From VXMO01 sp034422835 (GTDB lineage: Bacteria; Chloroflexota; Dehalococcoidia; UBA6926), in contig DAOUJJ010000013.1 of assembly GCA_034422835.1 (NCBI GenBank), positions 12,686 to 76,685 of the forward strand: a stretch of DNA of 64,000 nt, given 5' to 3'. The translations under genes and the position numbers were made by a program. The first letter of the stretch is position 1, and each line of letters opens with the position of its first letter. Shown in pieces: positions 34,416-43,565 of this stretch. The notes beneath the pieces were generated by a model, which was not told the origin of the DNA, ran no database searches, and worked only from the letters and a program-made list of their open reading frames with translations.

Positions 34416-35363
34416 TTGGAAGACCTCGTCACCCGCCTCCTTGAAGGCAACCTCAACGCCGCCCCACGCATCCTCACCCTCCTCGAAAAGGGCGACCCCC
34501 AGGCCGATGCCATCATGCAGCGCATCGCCACCCACCGCGGGGGCACCCACATCATCGGCATCACCGGCCCCCCCGGCGCGGGCAAGAGCACCCTCGTTGA
34601 GGCCATGACCGCAGAACTCCGCAAACGACAACAGACCGTCGGCGTCCTCGTCGTCGATCCCTCAAGCCCCTTCACCGGCGGCGCAATCCTGGGAGACCGC
34701 GTCCGCATGAGAGACCACTTCCTGGATCCCGGCGTGTTCATCCGCAGCATGGCCACGCGCGGGGCGTCCGGCGGCCTCTCCGCCATCGCCCCCTCCGCCA
34801 TGCGCGTGCTGGACGCGGCGGGCATGGACGTGATCATCGTGGAGACGGCGGGCGTGGGGCAGACGGAGCTGGACATCATGCACACCGTCGATAGCGTGGT
34901 GGTGGTGGTGGTGCCGGAGGCGGGCGACGCGATCCAGACCATGAAGGCCGGGCTGCTGGAGATCGCCGACGTGTTCGTGGTCAACAAGTCCGACCGCCCC
35001 GGCGCGAAACGCATGGCCGCCGACCTGGAGACGACCGTGCACCTGGGCAGCCGCGACATGGACTGGTGGACGATTCCCGTGCTGCAGACCGAGGGGATCC
35101 GCAACAAGGGCATCACGGAACTGGTGGACGCGGTGGGGCGGCACCACGAGACGCTGCGCGAGACGGGACGGCTGGAAGCCCGCCGCGCCGAGCAGAGACG
35201 CTCAGAGTTTCACGCGGCGTTGAGGGAGCGGCTGCTGGAGCGGCTGACGCGGGCGGAGCACTCGGAGGCGTTGGCGGACATCCTGCGGAAAGTGGAAACC
35301 GGAGAACTGCCCCCCATCACCGCCGCCACCCACGTGCTTGAGAACCCGGATTTGCTGGCCTAA
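34416..35363 (+). CDS. meaB: MeaB/ArgK-family G3E GTPase (methylmalonyl-CoA mutase chaperone)
   Basis: A 315-residue P-loop GTPase that in the family guards cobalamin loading and reactivation of methylmalonyl-CoA mutase or related mutases. Motifs: IIGITGPPGAGKSTLVEAM (Walker A), VVDPSSPFTGGAILGDRVRM, IIVETAGVGQTE (Walker B region) and VVNKSDRPGA (NKxD). The first residues that fit the family are LEDLVTRLLEGN, so TTG 34416 is taken as start; an ATG upstream lies inside the previous gene in another frame. No mutase gene is in the window. Confidence 0.9.
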   Translation: MEDLVTRLLEGNLNAAPRILTLLEKGDPQADAIMQRIATHRGGTHIIGITGPPGAGKSTLVEAMTAELRKRQQTVGVLVVDPSSPFTGGAILGDRVRMRDHFLDPGVFIRSMATRGASGGLSAIAPSAMRVLDAAGMDVIIVETAGVGQTELDIMHTVDSVVVVVVPEAGDAIQTMKAGLLEIADVFVVNKSDRPGAKRMAADLETTVHLGSRDMDWWTIPVLQTEGIRNKGITELVDAVGRHHETLRETGRLEARRAEQRRSEFHAALRERLLERLTRAEHSEALADILRKVETGELPPITAATHVLENPDLLA

Positions 35364-36514
35364 CTCCCCAGAGCGGCCTCCACCCCCAAGAACCGCCCAA
35401 TATCCTCCACTTCCTCCCGCACCGCATCCCAAACGCCGCCCGTCCGGTCACCTTGAGCCTGTCGAAGGGCCTCAAACCCATCAACCACTATCTCAAGCCC
35501 CCGTCCACCCCGCACCCACCGCCACGACCACGTCGCCACCGCAAACCCATCGATAGCCAGCACGGGCCGGATCATCCCCCCGCCCGCATTCACTCGAGAC
35601 AGATGCTCCGGCGCAACCGCCAGCCCCCGCCCCCGATACCCAAGCAAATACGTATCAAAAAACCCCAACAGCCGCACCAGTCCGTCATTCCCGTGCTTGA
35701 CACGGGAATCCAGAGCATCCCCCGCCACCCACATCCCCTCCCCCTCAACATCAACCTCCACCAACTCGCCCTCAATCGACTCCCATCCCGCCCGGGTGTC
35801 CCGCAGCGGCAGCCCCGACCACACGGCGAAGTCGCGCGGCGTCGAGGGCCCGAACGCCCTGATATACCGGCCCGCCAGCCGCGCGAGCGCCTCCTCCCGC
35901 GAGAGTTCCGGCCGCTCGATGCCCGCCAGCCACGAGTCCGTTGCCGCGAACGTCTCCGTCTTGCCGTCCAACAGCGGCCCGTGCGTGGTGATGCCCAAAA
36001 ACCCCCCGGACCGCACGATGTGGTGCAGCGCCTGGTTCTCAACGGGGATGTCGTGGGCAGCCAGCCGCTTCCCCAACTGCTGCCGTGTCAGCGGCCCCTC
36101 GGCGGTCAGGATGTCGACGGCGTGCCCGTGCGCCCTGTCCAGTGTCTTTTCATCGAGGCCGAGTTCACGGCGGCGGCCGCGCCCGGCGGAAAACGACGAT
36201 GGCCCCAGCAGCGCCGTCATCCACCGATGATCTTCCGAAGGGATGAGGTGCAGCGTGCCGCGCATGGCCCACGTGCGGACGATGGAACGATCATGTGACA
36301 GCGCCTGTATAACGTCAGCGGATGTCAGCCCGGAGCTTCGCACGCGGACCTGGAGGGGCGCAGCGTTCATGTCCTGCGCCTGGATGCCGCCCGTGCGCCG
36401 CACGATGTCGAGCACGGGCTCCGCGCTGTTTTGTGAGCTTACCGCCCCATCCAACCCCTGCGAGACGGTACGAAACCGCCGCGCCTCATCAACGGAAAGC
36501 GTAACGGCGGGCAT
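35360..36514 (-). CDS. Winged-helix DNA-binding protein (HTH_42, AlkZ/YcaQ-like)
   Basis: A 384-residue member of the winged-helix family that includes the DNA glycosylases AlkZ/YcaQ: VRRTGGIQAQDMNAAPLQVRVRSSGL (the Q-x-Q-like motif region, here QAQD), RTWAMRGTLHLIPSEDHRWM, LGKRLAAHDIPVENQALHHI, FAVWSGLPLRDTRAGW and LGFFDTYLLGYRGRG. Activity as a glycosylase is not shown. Two dispersed repeats are translated in frame: type B (35683-35714) as DSRVKHGNDG and type A (35446-35471) as EALRQAQGDR. The 3' end overlaps the convergent meaB gene by four bases. Confidence 0.82.
   Translation of the reverse strand: MPAVTLSVDEARRFRTVSQGLDGAVSSQNSAEPVLDIVRRTGGIQAQDMNAAPLQVRVRSSGLTSADVIQALSHDRSIVRTWAMRGTLHLIPSEDHRWMTALLGPSSFSAGRGRRRELGLDEKTLDRAHGHAVDILTAEGPLTRQQLGKRLAAHDIPVENQALHHIVRSGGFLGITTHGPLLDGKTETFAATDSWLAGIERPELSREEALARLAGRYIRAFGPSTPRDFAVWSGLPLRDTRAGWESIEGELVEVDVEGEGMWVAGDALDSRVKHGNDGLVRLLGFFDTYLLGYRGRGLAVAPEHLSRVNAGGGMIRPVLAIDGFAVATWSWRWVRGGRGLEIVVDGFEALRQAQGDRTGGVWDAVREEVEDIGRFLGVEAALGS
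35446..35471. repeat. Dispersed repeat, type A, in frame inside the winged-helix gene
   Basis: TCACCTTGAGCCTGTCGAAG copy near the 3' end of the coding region. Confidence 0.85.
35683..35714. repeat. Dispersed repeat, type B variant, in frame inside the winged-helix gene
   Basis: CGTCATTCCCGTGCTTGACA variant, nearly identical to 16263-16294. Confidence 0.85.
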
Positions 36515-36542
36515 GGCGGGCGCAGCGCGAGGCCCGGGGAGT

Positions 36543-37976
36543 CTATCCCGCGGCTAGCTCCGCCTTGGTCACGTGGTAATCCCGCAGGCGGCGGATGGCG
36601 CGGGCGGCGTCCTGGAACGAGGGGAACACGGCGATGCCGCGGTCCGCCACCTTCACCCGGAACTCCGCCAGCGTGGCCTCATCCTGGTTCCACGTCGCAA
36701 TGACGCCGAACGGCTTGTCGGTCGACTCCTGGAACTCCTTGAACATGTCGATCAGATCGTCCGTGGTCTTTCCCTGCCGCTCAAGCCGCCGGGAGATGAA
36801 GCCGATGCTGGCCTCAATGACGATGATGTCCGTATTCGGATCAGCCGCCAGCGCGTCAAGCATCTCCCGCCCGCGTTCGATGCTCGTCAGCGAGCCGGAC
36901 ACGTCCAGGGGATTCTTGTAACTGCCGCCAACAACCGTGACGATGGGCTCCAGGATGTCATAGCTCTCCTGCGTCAGATCAGGAACGGTCAGGCCCTCCC
37001 GCCCGAACGCGTCGGACACCAGCACGGACTGCCCGCCCGTCTGCGCCACAATGCCCATGCGGCTGCCCGTGAACGGCTTCATGAAGTGCAGGGCCTTGAA
37101 GGCGTCCATCAGCTCGTCCTGCGTGTCGACACGGATCGCGCCCGTTTGGCGCATCATCGCGTCCCACAGCGCCATATCGGAGGCCAGGTGGCCCGTGTGG
37201 GATGCGGCGGCGCGGGCTCCCTCGCGTGTCTGCCCGCCCTTCCAGATAATGACGGGCTTGCGCGGCGCGATGTCACGCAGCGCCTCGAAGAACTTGCGGC
37301 CGTCCCGCGTCCCCTCGACATACATGCCGATCGACTTGACCTCCGGGTCCTCGCCCAGGTACTCAAGCCAATCACCCTGGTCGACAGCGATGCTGTTGCC
37401 CATGCTGATGGATTTGAGTGGGTAGAGGCCGTTGATGCGGGCCCGCATCACAAAGCTCGTGGCGTGCGTGCCGGAATTGGACATGAACCCGATGTCCCCG
37501 CCATCGCCGATCCACTGGTCTGCGGAGTTCCGAATGCCCGTCTTGGAGTGGTATAGGCACATGCAGTTTGGGCCTACGAGGTTGAAGTTCGCCTCTTGCG
37601 TCATCTGCGTCAGCGCATCCTGCAGCTGGACGCCCTGCTCCTCGCCCGTTTCGGCAAAGCCGGAGGTGAACAGCGCCGCCGCACCGGCGCCGACGTCGAT
37701 GGCGTCTTTCACGATGCGGGGCGCGACGGGGCGCGGCACCGCGACGATCACATAGTCAACCTGCCCCGGCACGTCGGCGAGGCTGGGATAGTTCTCAAAT
37801 CCCATCTCAAGGATGCCCGGGATCTCGTTCTCATCGATCTGGACGGACACAACCTTGGCCTTGGCGTCACGCACGCTCTTCAGCCACATGTAGTCCGTGA
37901 TCTTCTTGTCGCCCACCACGGCAATCACCTGTGGGTTGAATGCCCTGTCCAGGTTGGCCTTGCGTGTCGCGTCCAT
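36543..37976 (-). CDS. ADP-forming acyl-CoA synthetase, alpha (CoA-binding/ligase) subunit
   Basis: A 477-residue subunit: a CoA-binding Rossmann domain (NPQVIAVVGDKKITDYMWLKSV, DYVIVAVPRPVAPRIVKDAI, AALFTSGFAETGEE, NLVGPNCMCLYH) and two succinyl-CoA-ligase-like domains (FMSNSGTHATSFVMRA; IWKGGQTREGARAAASHTGHLAS; IVAQTGGQSVLVSDAFGREGL). With the beta subunit it interconverts an acyl-CoA plus ADP and phosphate with acid plus ATP; which acid is not visible. It is 32 bp downstream of the beta-subunit gene and presumably co-transcribed. Confidence 0.88.
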   Translation of the reverse strand: MDATRKANLDRAFNPQVIAVVGDKKITDYMWLKSVRDAKAKVVSVQIDENEIPGILEMGFENYPSLADVPGQVDYVIVAVPRPVAPRIVKDAIDVGAGAAALFTSGFAETGEEQGVQLQDALTQMTQEANFNLVGPNCMCLYHSKTGIRNSADQWIGDGGDIGFMSNSGTHATSFVMRARINGLYPLKSISMGNSIAVDQGDWLEYLGEDPEVKSIGMYVEGTRDGRKFFEALRDIAPRKPVIIWKGGQTREGARAAASHTGHLASDMALWDAMMRQTGAIRVDTQDELMDAFKALHFMKPFTGSRMGIVAQTGGQSVLVSDAFGREGLTVPDLTQESYDILEPIVTVVGGSYKNPLDVSGSLTSIERGREMLDALAADPNTDIIVIEASIGFISRRLERQGKTTDDLIDMFKEFQESTDKPFGVIATWNQDEATLAEFRVKVADRGIAVFPSFQDAARAIRRLRDYHVTKAELAAG

Positions 37977-38008
37977 CTGTCTACTCCTTCGTTTGCTGTG
38001 CGGTGGGA

Positions 38009-38728
38009 CTAGTCCGCTGTTAGAACGATGCGGGCGTCAACGGCGATCGTTCCGTCCGCATACGCCAGCACCGGATTCAGATCCATCTCTGCCACATCAG
38101 ATGTCTCGCTCACGAACGACGAGACCGCCCCGATAACGCCTTCCAGCGCCCCGAGATCGACGGCTTGAGTCGCCCGATGCCCTGTCAGCAGGGGATACCC
38201 CTTGATCTCACGGACAATGGCGCCCGCATCCCTCTTCGTCAGGGGAGCAATCCGAAACGCCACATCCTGCAGGACCTCAACGGCGATGCCGCCAAGGCCG
38301 AACATGATGACGGGGCCGAATTGGTGATCGCGGGTCATCCCCACGATGACTTCAACGCCGCCGCCGGGCGCCTGCGACTGTACCGTCACGCCGTCGATTG
38401 ACGCGTTCGGCTCCGCCGCTTTGGCGCTCGCCATGATCTCGTCGTACGCTGCCCGCGCGGCATCCGCATCTGCGATACCGAGCTTCACGCCGCCGACGTC
38501 GCTCTTGTGCGTGATCTCGCGTGAGGACACCTTCATGACGACAGGAAAGCCGATGCTCTCTGCCGCCGATGCGGCCTCATCTGCCGACGCGGCCGGCGTC
38601 GGCATAGTCACCCGGATGCCCTGCCCCTGCAAGATGGCCTTGGATTCCTCTTCCGTCAAAATGAGCCGTCCTTCGGCTCGTGCTCGTGCCGCCGTCTCAT
38701 CAAACAGGGCGGACGCTGATGCTGTCAC
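38009..38728 (-). CDS. ADP-forming acyl-CoA synthetase, beta (ATP-grasp) subunit
   Basis: A 239-residue ATP-grasp subunit: LTEEESKAILQGQGIRVTMPTPAASADEAASAAESIGFPVVMKVSSREITHKSDVGGVKLGI is typical ATP-grasp_5, with GGGVEVIVGMTRDHQFGPVIMFGLGGIAVEVLQDVAFRIAPL and EMDLNPVLAY at the end. GTG 38728 (MTASASALFDET) fits the domain start and has GGGGGTG upstream; a longer frame begins at 38791. Upstream partner of the alpha subunit. Confidence 0.87.
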   Translation of the reverse strand: MTASASALFDETAARARAEGRLILTEEESKAILQGQGIRVTMPTPAASADEAASAAESIGFPVVMKVSSREITHKSDVGGVKLGIADADAARAAYDEIMASAKAAEPNASIDGVTVQSQAPGGGVEVIVGMTRDHQFGPVIMFGLGGIAVEVLQDVAFRIAPLTKRDAGAIVREIKGYPLLTGHRATQAVDLGALEGVIGAVSSFVSETSDVAEMDLNPVLAYADGTIAVDARIVLTAD

Positions 38729-38860
38729 AAAGACACCCCCACCAAGTACTCCCCAATTGCGCGCCAGATGCGCCGGATGCCCCGCGGCCACTTCGGCCGC
38801 AATGCACTTGCTAGTGTATACGAATCGACCGCCCTTACGCCTATCTGCGCGAGAAGGCCT

Positions 38861-39820
38861 TTACAGCCGCGCTACCCCTACGAGTGTCGCGTTAACGATG
38901 AACCGATGGGAATACGTTGTTGCCGGCGCGCATGTCACCAACGACAGCGTCGGGCTGTCCGAGTAATCGAATACGTCCACGTCCTCCGGCAGAACCACAG
39001 TCGTGTCAGTAGCGCGGTAGAGGAACACGTCGCCGCCGGCCATGATCATGATGTCTACAATCTCTCCGCGCCGTAGGAGGGGTGCAATCTCATCCAGCCG
39101 CGCGAATATAGACCCCTCGCCCGCGAACGGTGAATTCACGTGGCCGGACATCACCGTATTGCCGATCTCGCCCGGTGTTGCGGAACCGACGTGGAAACCC
39201 ACTGCGCGGTCGGCCGTCTCCCACTCGGCGGTCTCGCCATCCCACAGGATGGTGAGGTCGACAACATGCGATTCCAGGTCGATAGCGGGGATGAGGATGT
39301 GCGCCGGTCTCGGCTGCTCTCCATACGTCTCAAGGAGGTCCTCTTCCGTGACCAACTTGAAATTCTCCTTGATCGGCTGCAGCAGAGCGCCGTCGTCGGC
39401 CTTGGCCAAATAGTGACTGAAATCCCGGAGGACGCCGAATTCGTCATAAAGACTGTCGTTTGCTGCCTCATCGGTCTCTGGAGTCTGGGTCTCAGAGGGA
39501 AGCGCCGACTCCGTGCTGACGGGTGATGTGGAAGTGGCAGGCGTGGCAGTTGTTGTCCGCGTCGCTGTAGCGGATGGCGTGGATGGCGGAGCTGTGGTCG
39601 GCTGTACCGTTGGCAGACCACGTGTCAGGTCCTCTTGCGTGAGGCCGCTGTCGGCCTGCGTCACATTCAATTCATCCAGGTTTGCCTCTGAATACGTCCC
39701 GACAGCGAAATAACCCGCCGCGAACAGCACCAACAAGACGCCAATGGCCGCCATCAGGACGCCCACAACGAGCATGGGCCGAACAAAGATCAGCGCCCAG
39801 AGTCCGATGAGACGATCCAT
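38861..39820 (-). CDS. Sortase (class D/E-like) transpeptidase
   Basis: A 319-residue membrane-anchored sortase. An N-terminal TM helix (VGVLMAAIGVLLVLFAAGYFAVG) and a Thr/Pro/Ser-rich linker (about residues 70-120) precede the catalytic domain: ILIPAIDLESHVVDL, GFHVGSATPGEIGNTVMSGHVN (catalytic His) and TLSLVTCAPATTYSHRFIV (catalytic Cys and Arg). No LPxTG-like substrate was found in the window; the large surface protein has none. ATG 39820 lies just after the stop of the thioredoxin gene upstream, suggesting co-transcription. Confidence 0.87.
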   Translation of the reverse strand: MDRLIGLWALIFVRPMLVVGVLMAAIGVLLVLFAAGYFAVGTYSEANLDELNVTQADSGLTQEDLTRGLPTVQPTTAPPSTPSATATRTTTATPATSTSPVSTESALPSETQTPETDEAANDSLYDEFGVLRDFSHYLAKADDGALLQPIKENFKLVTEEDLLETYGEQPRPAHILIPAIDLESHVVDLTILWDGETAEWETADRAVGFHVGSATPGEIGNTVMSGHVNSPFAGEGSIFARLDEIAPLLRRGEIVDIMIMAGGDVFLYRATDTTVVLPEDVDVFDYSDSPTLSLVTCAPATTYSHRFIVNATLVGVARL

Positions 39821-39836
39821 AGTGTGCTCTCTGCCG

Positions 39837-40517
39837 CTAGCCGAGTATCTCTGCGATCCTCTCATCGAGGACCGTGCCGTTCACCACGCCTGCCCATCGC
39901 GTATGCACCGTGCCGTCCTGCTGGATGAAGAACGTCACCGGCAGCCCGCCCACGCCGTAGTCGATGGTCGCCTCCCCGTCCGGGTCGGTCACCATGACGT
40001 AGCCATCGTCGACGGGAACGTTGAACTCCTCGATGAAAGCGAGCGCGTCCTCATTCGTATCCTGGATCGCAACGCCGATGAACCGGACTCCCTGGTCCTT
40101 GTACCGCTCGTGAGCCTCGACCAGATGCGGCATCTCAACGCGGCACGGAGCGCACCATGACGCCCAGAAATTCACCACGATTGGCGAGCCCTCGAAGTCG
40201 GACAAGCTCACGTCTCCCGCCCCGTTCAACTGAGAAAGAGTGAATGACGGCGCTGCGATGCTGGTGCGTGTCGTCGTATCCATCGGCATCGTCTCGCGCG
40301 TCAGCAGGCTGTACGCGAGGAGGCCAATGAACGCCGCCATCACCACAACCGCCACACTGATGACGACAATCCCTGGGCGTTGCCGATTCTGAGGGCCCAG
40401 ACGGGCGTCATGAACCGGCTCAGCGATGCTGTCAGTATCGCCATCGTCTGCCGCCCGTCCCTGTTCCGGCCCATCGCCGGACATATCGGGAGAATCTCTC
40501 TCGTCGGCGTCATCCAT
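39837..40517 (-). CDS. TlpA/ResA-like membrane-anchored thioredoxin
   Basis: A 226-residue protein with an acidic cytoplasmic N-terminus, one TM helix (IVVISVAVVVMAAFIGLLAYSLL) and an extracytoplasmic thioredoxin fold: APSFTLSQLNGAGDVSLSDFEGSPIVVNFWASWCAPCRVEMPHL (active site WCAPC), ATIDYGVGGLPVTFFIQQDG with the cis-Pro. Such proteins reduce disulfides in secreted or cytochrome-maturation substrates. ATG 40517 was chosen behind CGGGGA; ATG 40526 or GTG 40535 would add 3 or 6 residues. Stands 16 bp before the sortase gene. Confidence 0.88.
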   Translation of the reverse strand: MDDADERDSPDMSGDGPEQGRAADDGDTDSIAEPVHDARLGPQNRQRPGIVVISVAVVVMAAFIGLLAYSLLTRETMPMDTTTRTSIAAPSFTLSQLNGAGDVSLSDFEGSPIVVNFWASWCAPCRVEMPHLVEAHERYKDQGVRFIGVAIQDTNEDALAFIEEFNVPVDDGYVMVTDPDGEATIDYGVGGLPVTFFIQQDGTVHTRWAGVVNGTVLDERIAEILG

Positions 40518-40606
40518 AAACCACATTCCCCGCACCTATGATTATACCTGCTTGTCTCTACAGGCCCTACGAACATTTGCCCGTTTTGTGCCATAGTGTA
40601 AGTGTC

Positions 40607-43444
40607 ATGTCGGGCCAGCAGCAGAGCGAACAGGAAACCACGCGCGAGGAGGTCTTTAATACTGACCTCGCGAACATGCTGCGGGACTTAAGCCTTCTTG
40701 ATGCACGCCCTGAGCGAAGACGCGGACAGTCTGCACCGGATATTGCTGTTCACTTGCATGATGGCGAACGCATTATCGTGGAATGCAAGTGGGAATCCGC
40801 CGCAAGAGATTTGGATGATCAGCTTGCGCGTCGATTAGATAGCTTTCCAGAACTGCTGGCGGTGGTTGGCGTGCTGTATCCGGATCGTCTGCAATCAACC
40901 GCTGACGCGCGTGCTGATTTGGCGTCAGAAAGTGAATTGCGCTGGTTTCTGTACGGTTCTCGCGGAGTGGCAGTTGACGCGCGAACGACTTTTACGGGCT
41001 CAATAGAGGATCTGGGCAAGTACATAAGGACTCTACCACTTAGCCTCGAAGGAGCCGACCGAGTCGATGCTGCGGCAGGCTCAATCAGGTATGCAGTTGA
41101 GAGAGCATCGGGAATGGTTCATGACAGACACGCACGCATCGGGGAGCGAATTGCGGCAATCATCGCCGAGTCGGACAACGAAAAAGATCGGCTTGCCGCA
41201 TTGAGAATCGGTTGCTTGGTGATATTCAATGCAATGGCCTTTCAAGATCGACTTTCCCCACGCAATAGCCAAGTGCCGACCCTACAAGAGGCCTTAGAGG
41301 GCGGAATTCAAGGGCTTGAGAACTCGTGGCGTACAGTGCGAGAGTCCATCAACTATGTGCCGGTTTTTGAGTTGGCAGAGCAAGTCCTCGGTGTCTTGAG
41401 AACGGCCCCCACGGACCTCTGGCGTCCCGTACTGCAATACCTTGCGGATGCAGTCGATGAAACTCGCAATCTCGAAGGACATGACCTCTCTGGCCGTCTC
41501 TTTCACACGCTCTTGAGTGAAGCCAAGTATACCGGCGCGTACTACACTTCGGTCCCTGCTGCCACTATGCTGGCGCAGCTTGTCTTTGATGGTTGGCCGC
41601 CAAGAGTCGACTGGAAAGACCATGAATTCCCAGCTTCGCTTAGTGTCGCTGATATAGCCTGCGGCACCGGCACCCTGCTAATGGCCGTGGCGTCTGAGGC
41701 TCAAAGGAAACATGAGGAAGCCGGAGGCAATAGGATTGCTGAGCTTCACAAGGCAATGGTTGAGCAGGCGCTGCACGGCTATGACGTCCAGCTTTCTGCT
41801 ATTCACTTTGCCGCAACAAGTCTTGCCATGCTGAACCCTGAAATCCAATTTGACCGTATGCGACTTTGGGTGATGCCTCACGGAGTCGAGGGGGATCGCG
41901 TTTCCCTTGGTTCCCTTGAATTCCTCGCATCGGAAGAGGCGGCTGTACAACATGCTTTGTCCCCTGAGAGCCTGGGTGTTGGTGAACGCGCGGCTGAGCG
42001 AGTATCGGGCGAAGGCCGGCGCAGTACCGAAGATGGTGAGACTGCCCGATTACCGGACTTGGATCTAGCCATCATGAATCCCCCCTTCACTCGGTCAGTC
42101 GGAGGAAATCTATTGTTTGGCAGCCTACCTGCAAGCGAACGCCGCGCTATGCAGAGCGATCTTTCTCGCCGTCTGAGTTCACGTCTGGCGTCTGCAACCG
42201 CGGGGCTTGGTCCCGCTTTTGTCGCCACTGCTGCCCGTCGACTGCGTCTTGGCGAAGGGCGGCTCGCCCTGGTCCTGCCCTCAACTGTGGCTACCGGCCC
42301 ATCATGGACGCAGACCCGCGCCTTGATTGAGCAAGATTTTCACTTGGATATGCTGATTACATCCCATGATCCGCAGCGATGGAACTTCTCTGATAGCACG
42401 GATCTGTCCGAGGCACTATTGATTGCGACACGACGAGGTGAGGACGATAAGACTGAAGAATCGTCAACCCAATTCGTGAATCTTTGGCGCAATCCTGACA
42501 ACGTGTTTGACGCGGAGAGAATGGCGCGTGCCATATCAGTTGCTCAGCCCGCTGATTTGAATGGAACAGGAACGGCATTGCTCCGTTTGGACGGTAGGGA
42601 CGTCGGCGAAGTCGTATCGGCGCCGCAAGCCTCTTTCGCACGGGACAAGTGGCCGGGTGGCCAGTTCGCGCGTGCCGACCTCACACGCAGTGCGATGCGC
42701 CTGCTCAGAAACAACGAAGCCTGGATGCCGGGCGGCGACTCAGCGCAACTCCCTATGTGCAGATTGGATGAGGTCGGACAACTTGGCCCGGATGTGCGTG
42801 ATGTTCGCGACGGATTTGAATATACCGATGCCGTAACAGCATATCCGATGGTGTCTGGCCATCAGGCCCATCTACGAACCAGACTTGTCTGTGAGCCGGA
42901 CCGGTACTTGGCCCCATTGGTCGCGGCCCGTGAAGGACGACGGCTGAAACCTCTCAACCTTTTGTGGCCACGGGCTGGCCAACTACTCTTGGCAGAGAGA
43001 CTCTGGCTCAATACAACTCGCGTGGTGGGTATGTACTGTACAGAGCGTGTTCTCTCTAATGTCTGGTGGCCTATACGAAATGGCGATTCACGACGGGATA
43101 GAGCACTTTGTGCCTACTTCAACAGCACTGTAGGAATCTTGGGTCTAATGGCAACGCGAAATACGACACGGGCAGGCTGGGTCAAACTCAAGAAAGCTGA
43201 CCTTCAGCGCCTCCCTGTTCTGGATGTCCGCGCCCTCTCGGAAGAACAGCTTGACGCCCTCGCAGAGCTATTCGATGAAGTTTCGGAGATGGAGTTCATG
43301 CGCCTGCCTGAAATGGCTGATGACCCCGCGCGCAAGGCGCTTGATGACGGCCTCTCACGTATCCTCAACCTCCCTGACCTCGCCCCTCTCCGCCGCCTCA
43401 TCGCCACTGAACCTGTCGTATCTAATCAGCGCCTAGGTTCGTAA
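40607..43444 (+). CDS. Single-chain restriction-modification protein: PD-(D/E)xK nuclease plus N6-adenine methyltransferase
   Basis: A 945-residue type IIG/IIL-like protein. N-terminal nuclease: Asp45 in SAPDIAVHLHDG, then Glu59 and Lys61 in IIVECKWE. Methyltransferase: SAM motif ADIACGTGTLL (348-358), HGYDVQLSAIHFAATSLAMLN, catalytic NPPF (491-494) and LVLPSTVATGPSW. The C-terminal third (from about 690) should be the target-recognition domain (GQLLLAERLWLNTTRVVGMYC, SNVWWPIRN, YFNSTVGILGLM, KLKKADLQRLPV). No separate specificity or modification gene is adjacent. ATG 40607 is chosen; the frame opens earlier but over the promoter region. Somewhat more AT-rich than neighbours. It could also act as a phage-exclusion methylase with altered nuclease. 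Confidence 0.83.
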   Translation: MSGQQQSEQETTREEVFNTDLANMLRDLSLLDARPERRRGQSAPDIAVHLHDGERIIVECKWESAARDLDDQLARRLDSFPELLAVVGVLYPDRLQSTADARADLASESELRWFLYGSRGVAVDARTTFTGSIEDLGKYIRTLPLSLEGADRVDAAAGSIRYAVERASGMVHDRHARIGERIAAIIAESDNEKDRLAALRIGCLVIFNAMAFQDRLSPRNSQVPTLQEALEGGIQGLENSWRTVRESINYVPVFELAEQVLGVLRTAPTDLWRPVLQYLADAVDETRNLEGHDLSGRLFHTLLSEAKYTGAYYTSVPAATMLAQLVFDGWPPRVDWKDHEFPASLSVADIACGTGTLLMAVASEAQRKHEEAGGNRIAELHKAMVEQALHGYDVQLSAIHFAATSLAMLNPEIQFDRMRLWVMPHGVEGDRVSLGSLEFLASEEAAVQHALSPESLGVGERAAERVSGEGRRSTEDGETARLPDLDLAIMNPPFTRSVGGNLLFGSLPASERRAMQSDLSRRLSSRLASATAGLGPAFVATAARRLRLGEGRLALVLPSTVATGPSWTQTRALIEQDFHLDMLITSHDPQRWNFSDSTDLSEALLIATRRGEDDKTEESSTQFVNLWRNPDNVFDAERMARAISVAQPADLNGTGTALLRLDGRDVGEVVSAPQASFARDKWPGGQFARADLTRSAMRLLRNNEAWMPGGDSAQLPMCRLDEVGQLGPDVRDVRDGFEYTDAVTAYPMVSGHQAHLRTRLVCEPDRYLAPLVAAREGRRLKPLNLLWPRAGQLLLAERLWLNTTRVVGMYCTERVLSNVWWPIRNGDSRRDRALCAYFNSTVGILGLMATRNTTRAGWVKLKKADLQRLPVLDVRALSEEQLDALAELFDEVSEMEFMRLPEMADDPARKALDDGLSRILNLPDLAPLRRLIATEPVVSNQRLGS

Positions 43445-43565
43445 CAACTCCCCGCCCTTTACCCCGCACCTTTGCGGTGCCACAATATGGCATCTATCTA
43501 TCGGGATGGCGGGCATCACGATGCCCCGCGCCTGATGACGAACAACGGAGGGGGGCCGTTACACC
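43445..43565. other. Intergenic region with small hairpin
   Basis: Between the R-M gene and the CoA-transferase gene. It contains the palindrome GGGCATCACGATGCCC near 43512 and GGAGGGGGG before ATG 43566; no promoter is clear. Confidence 0.4.
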
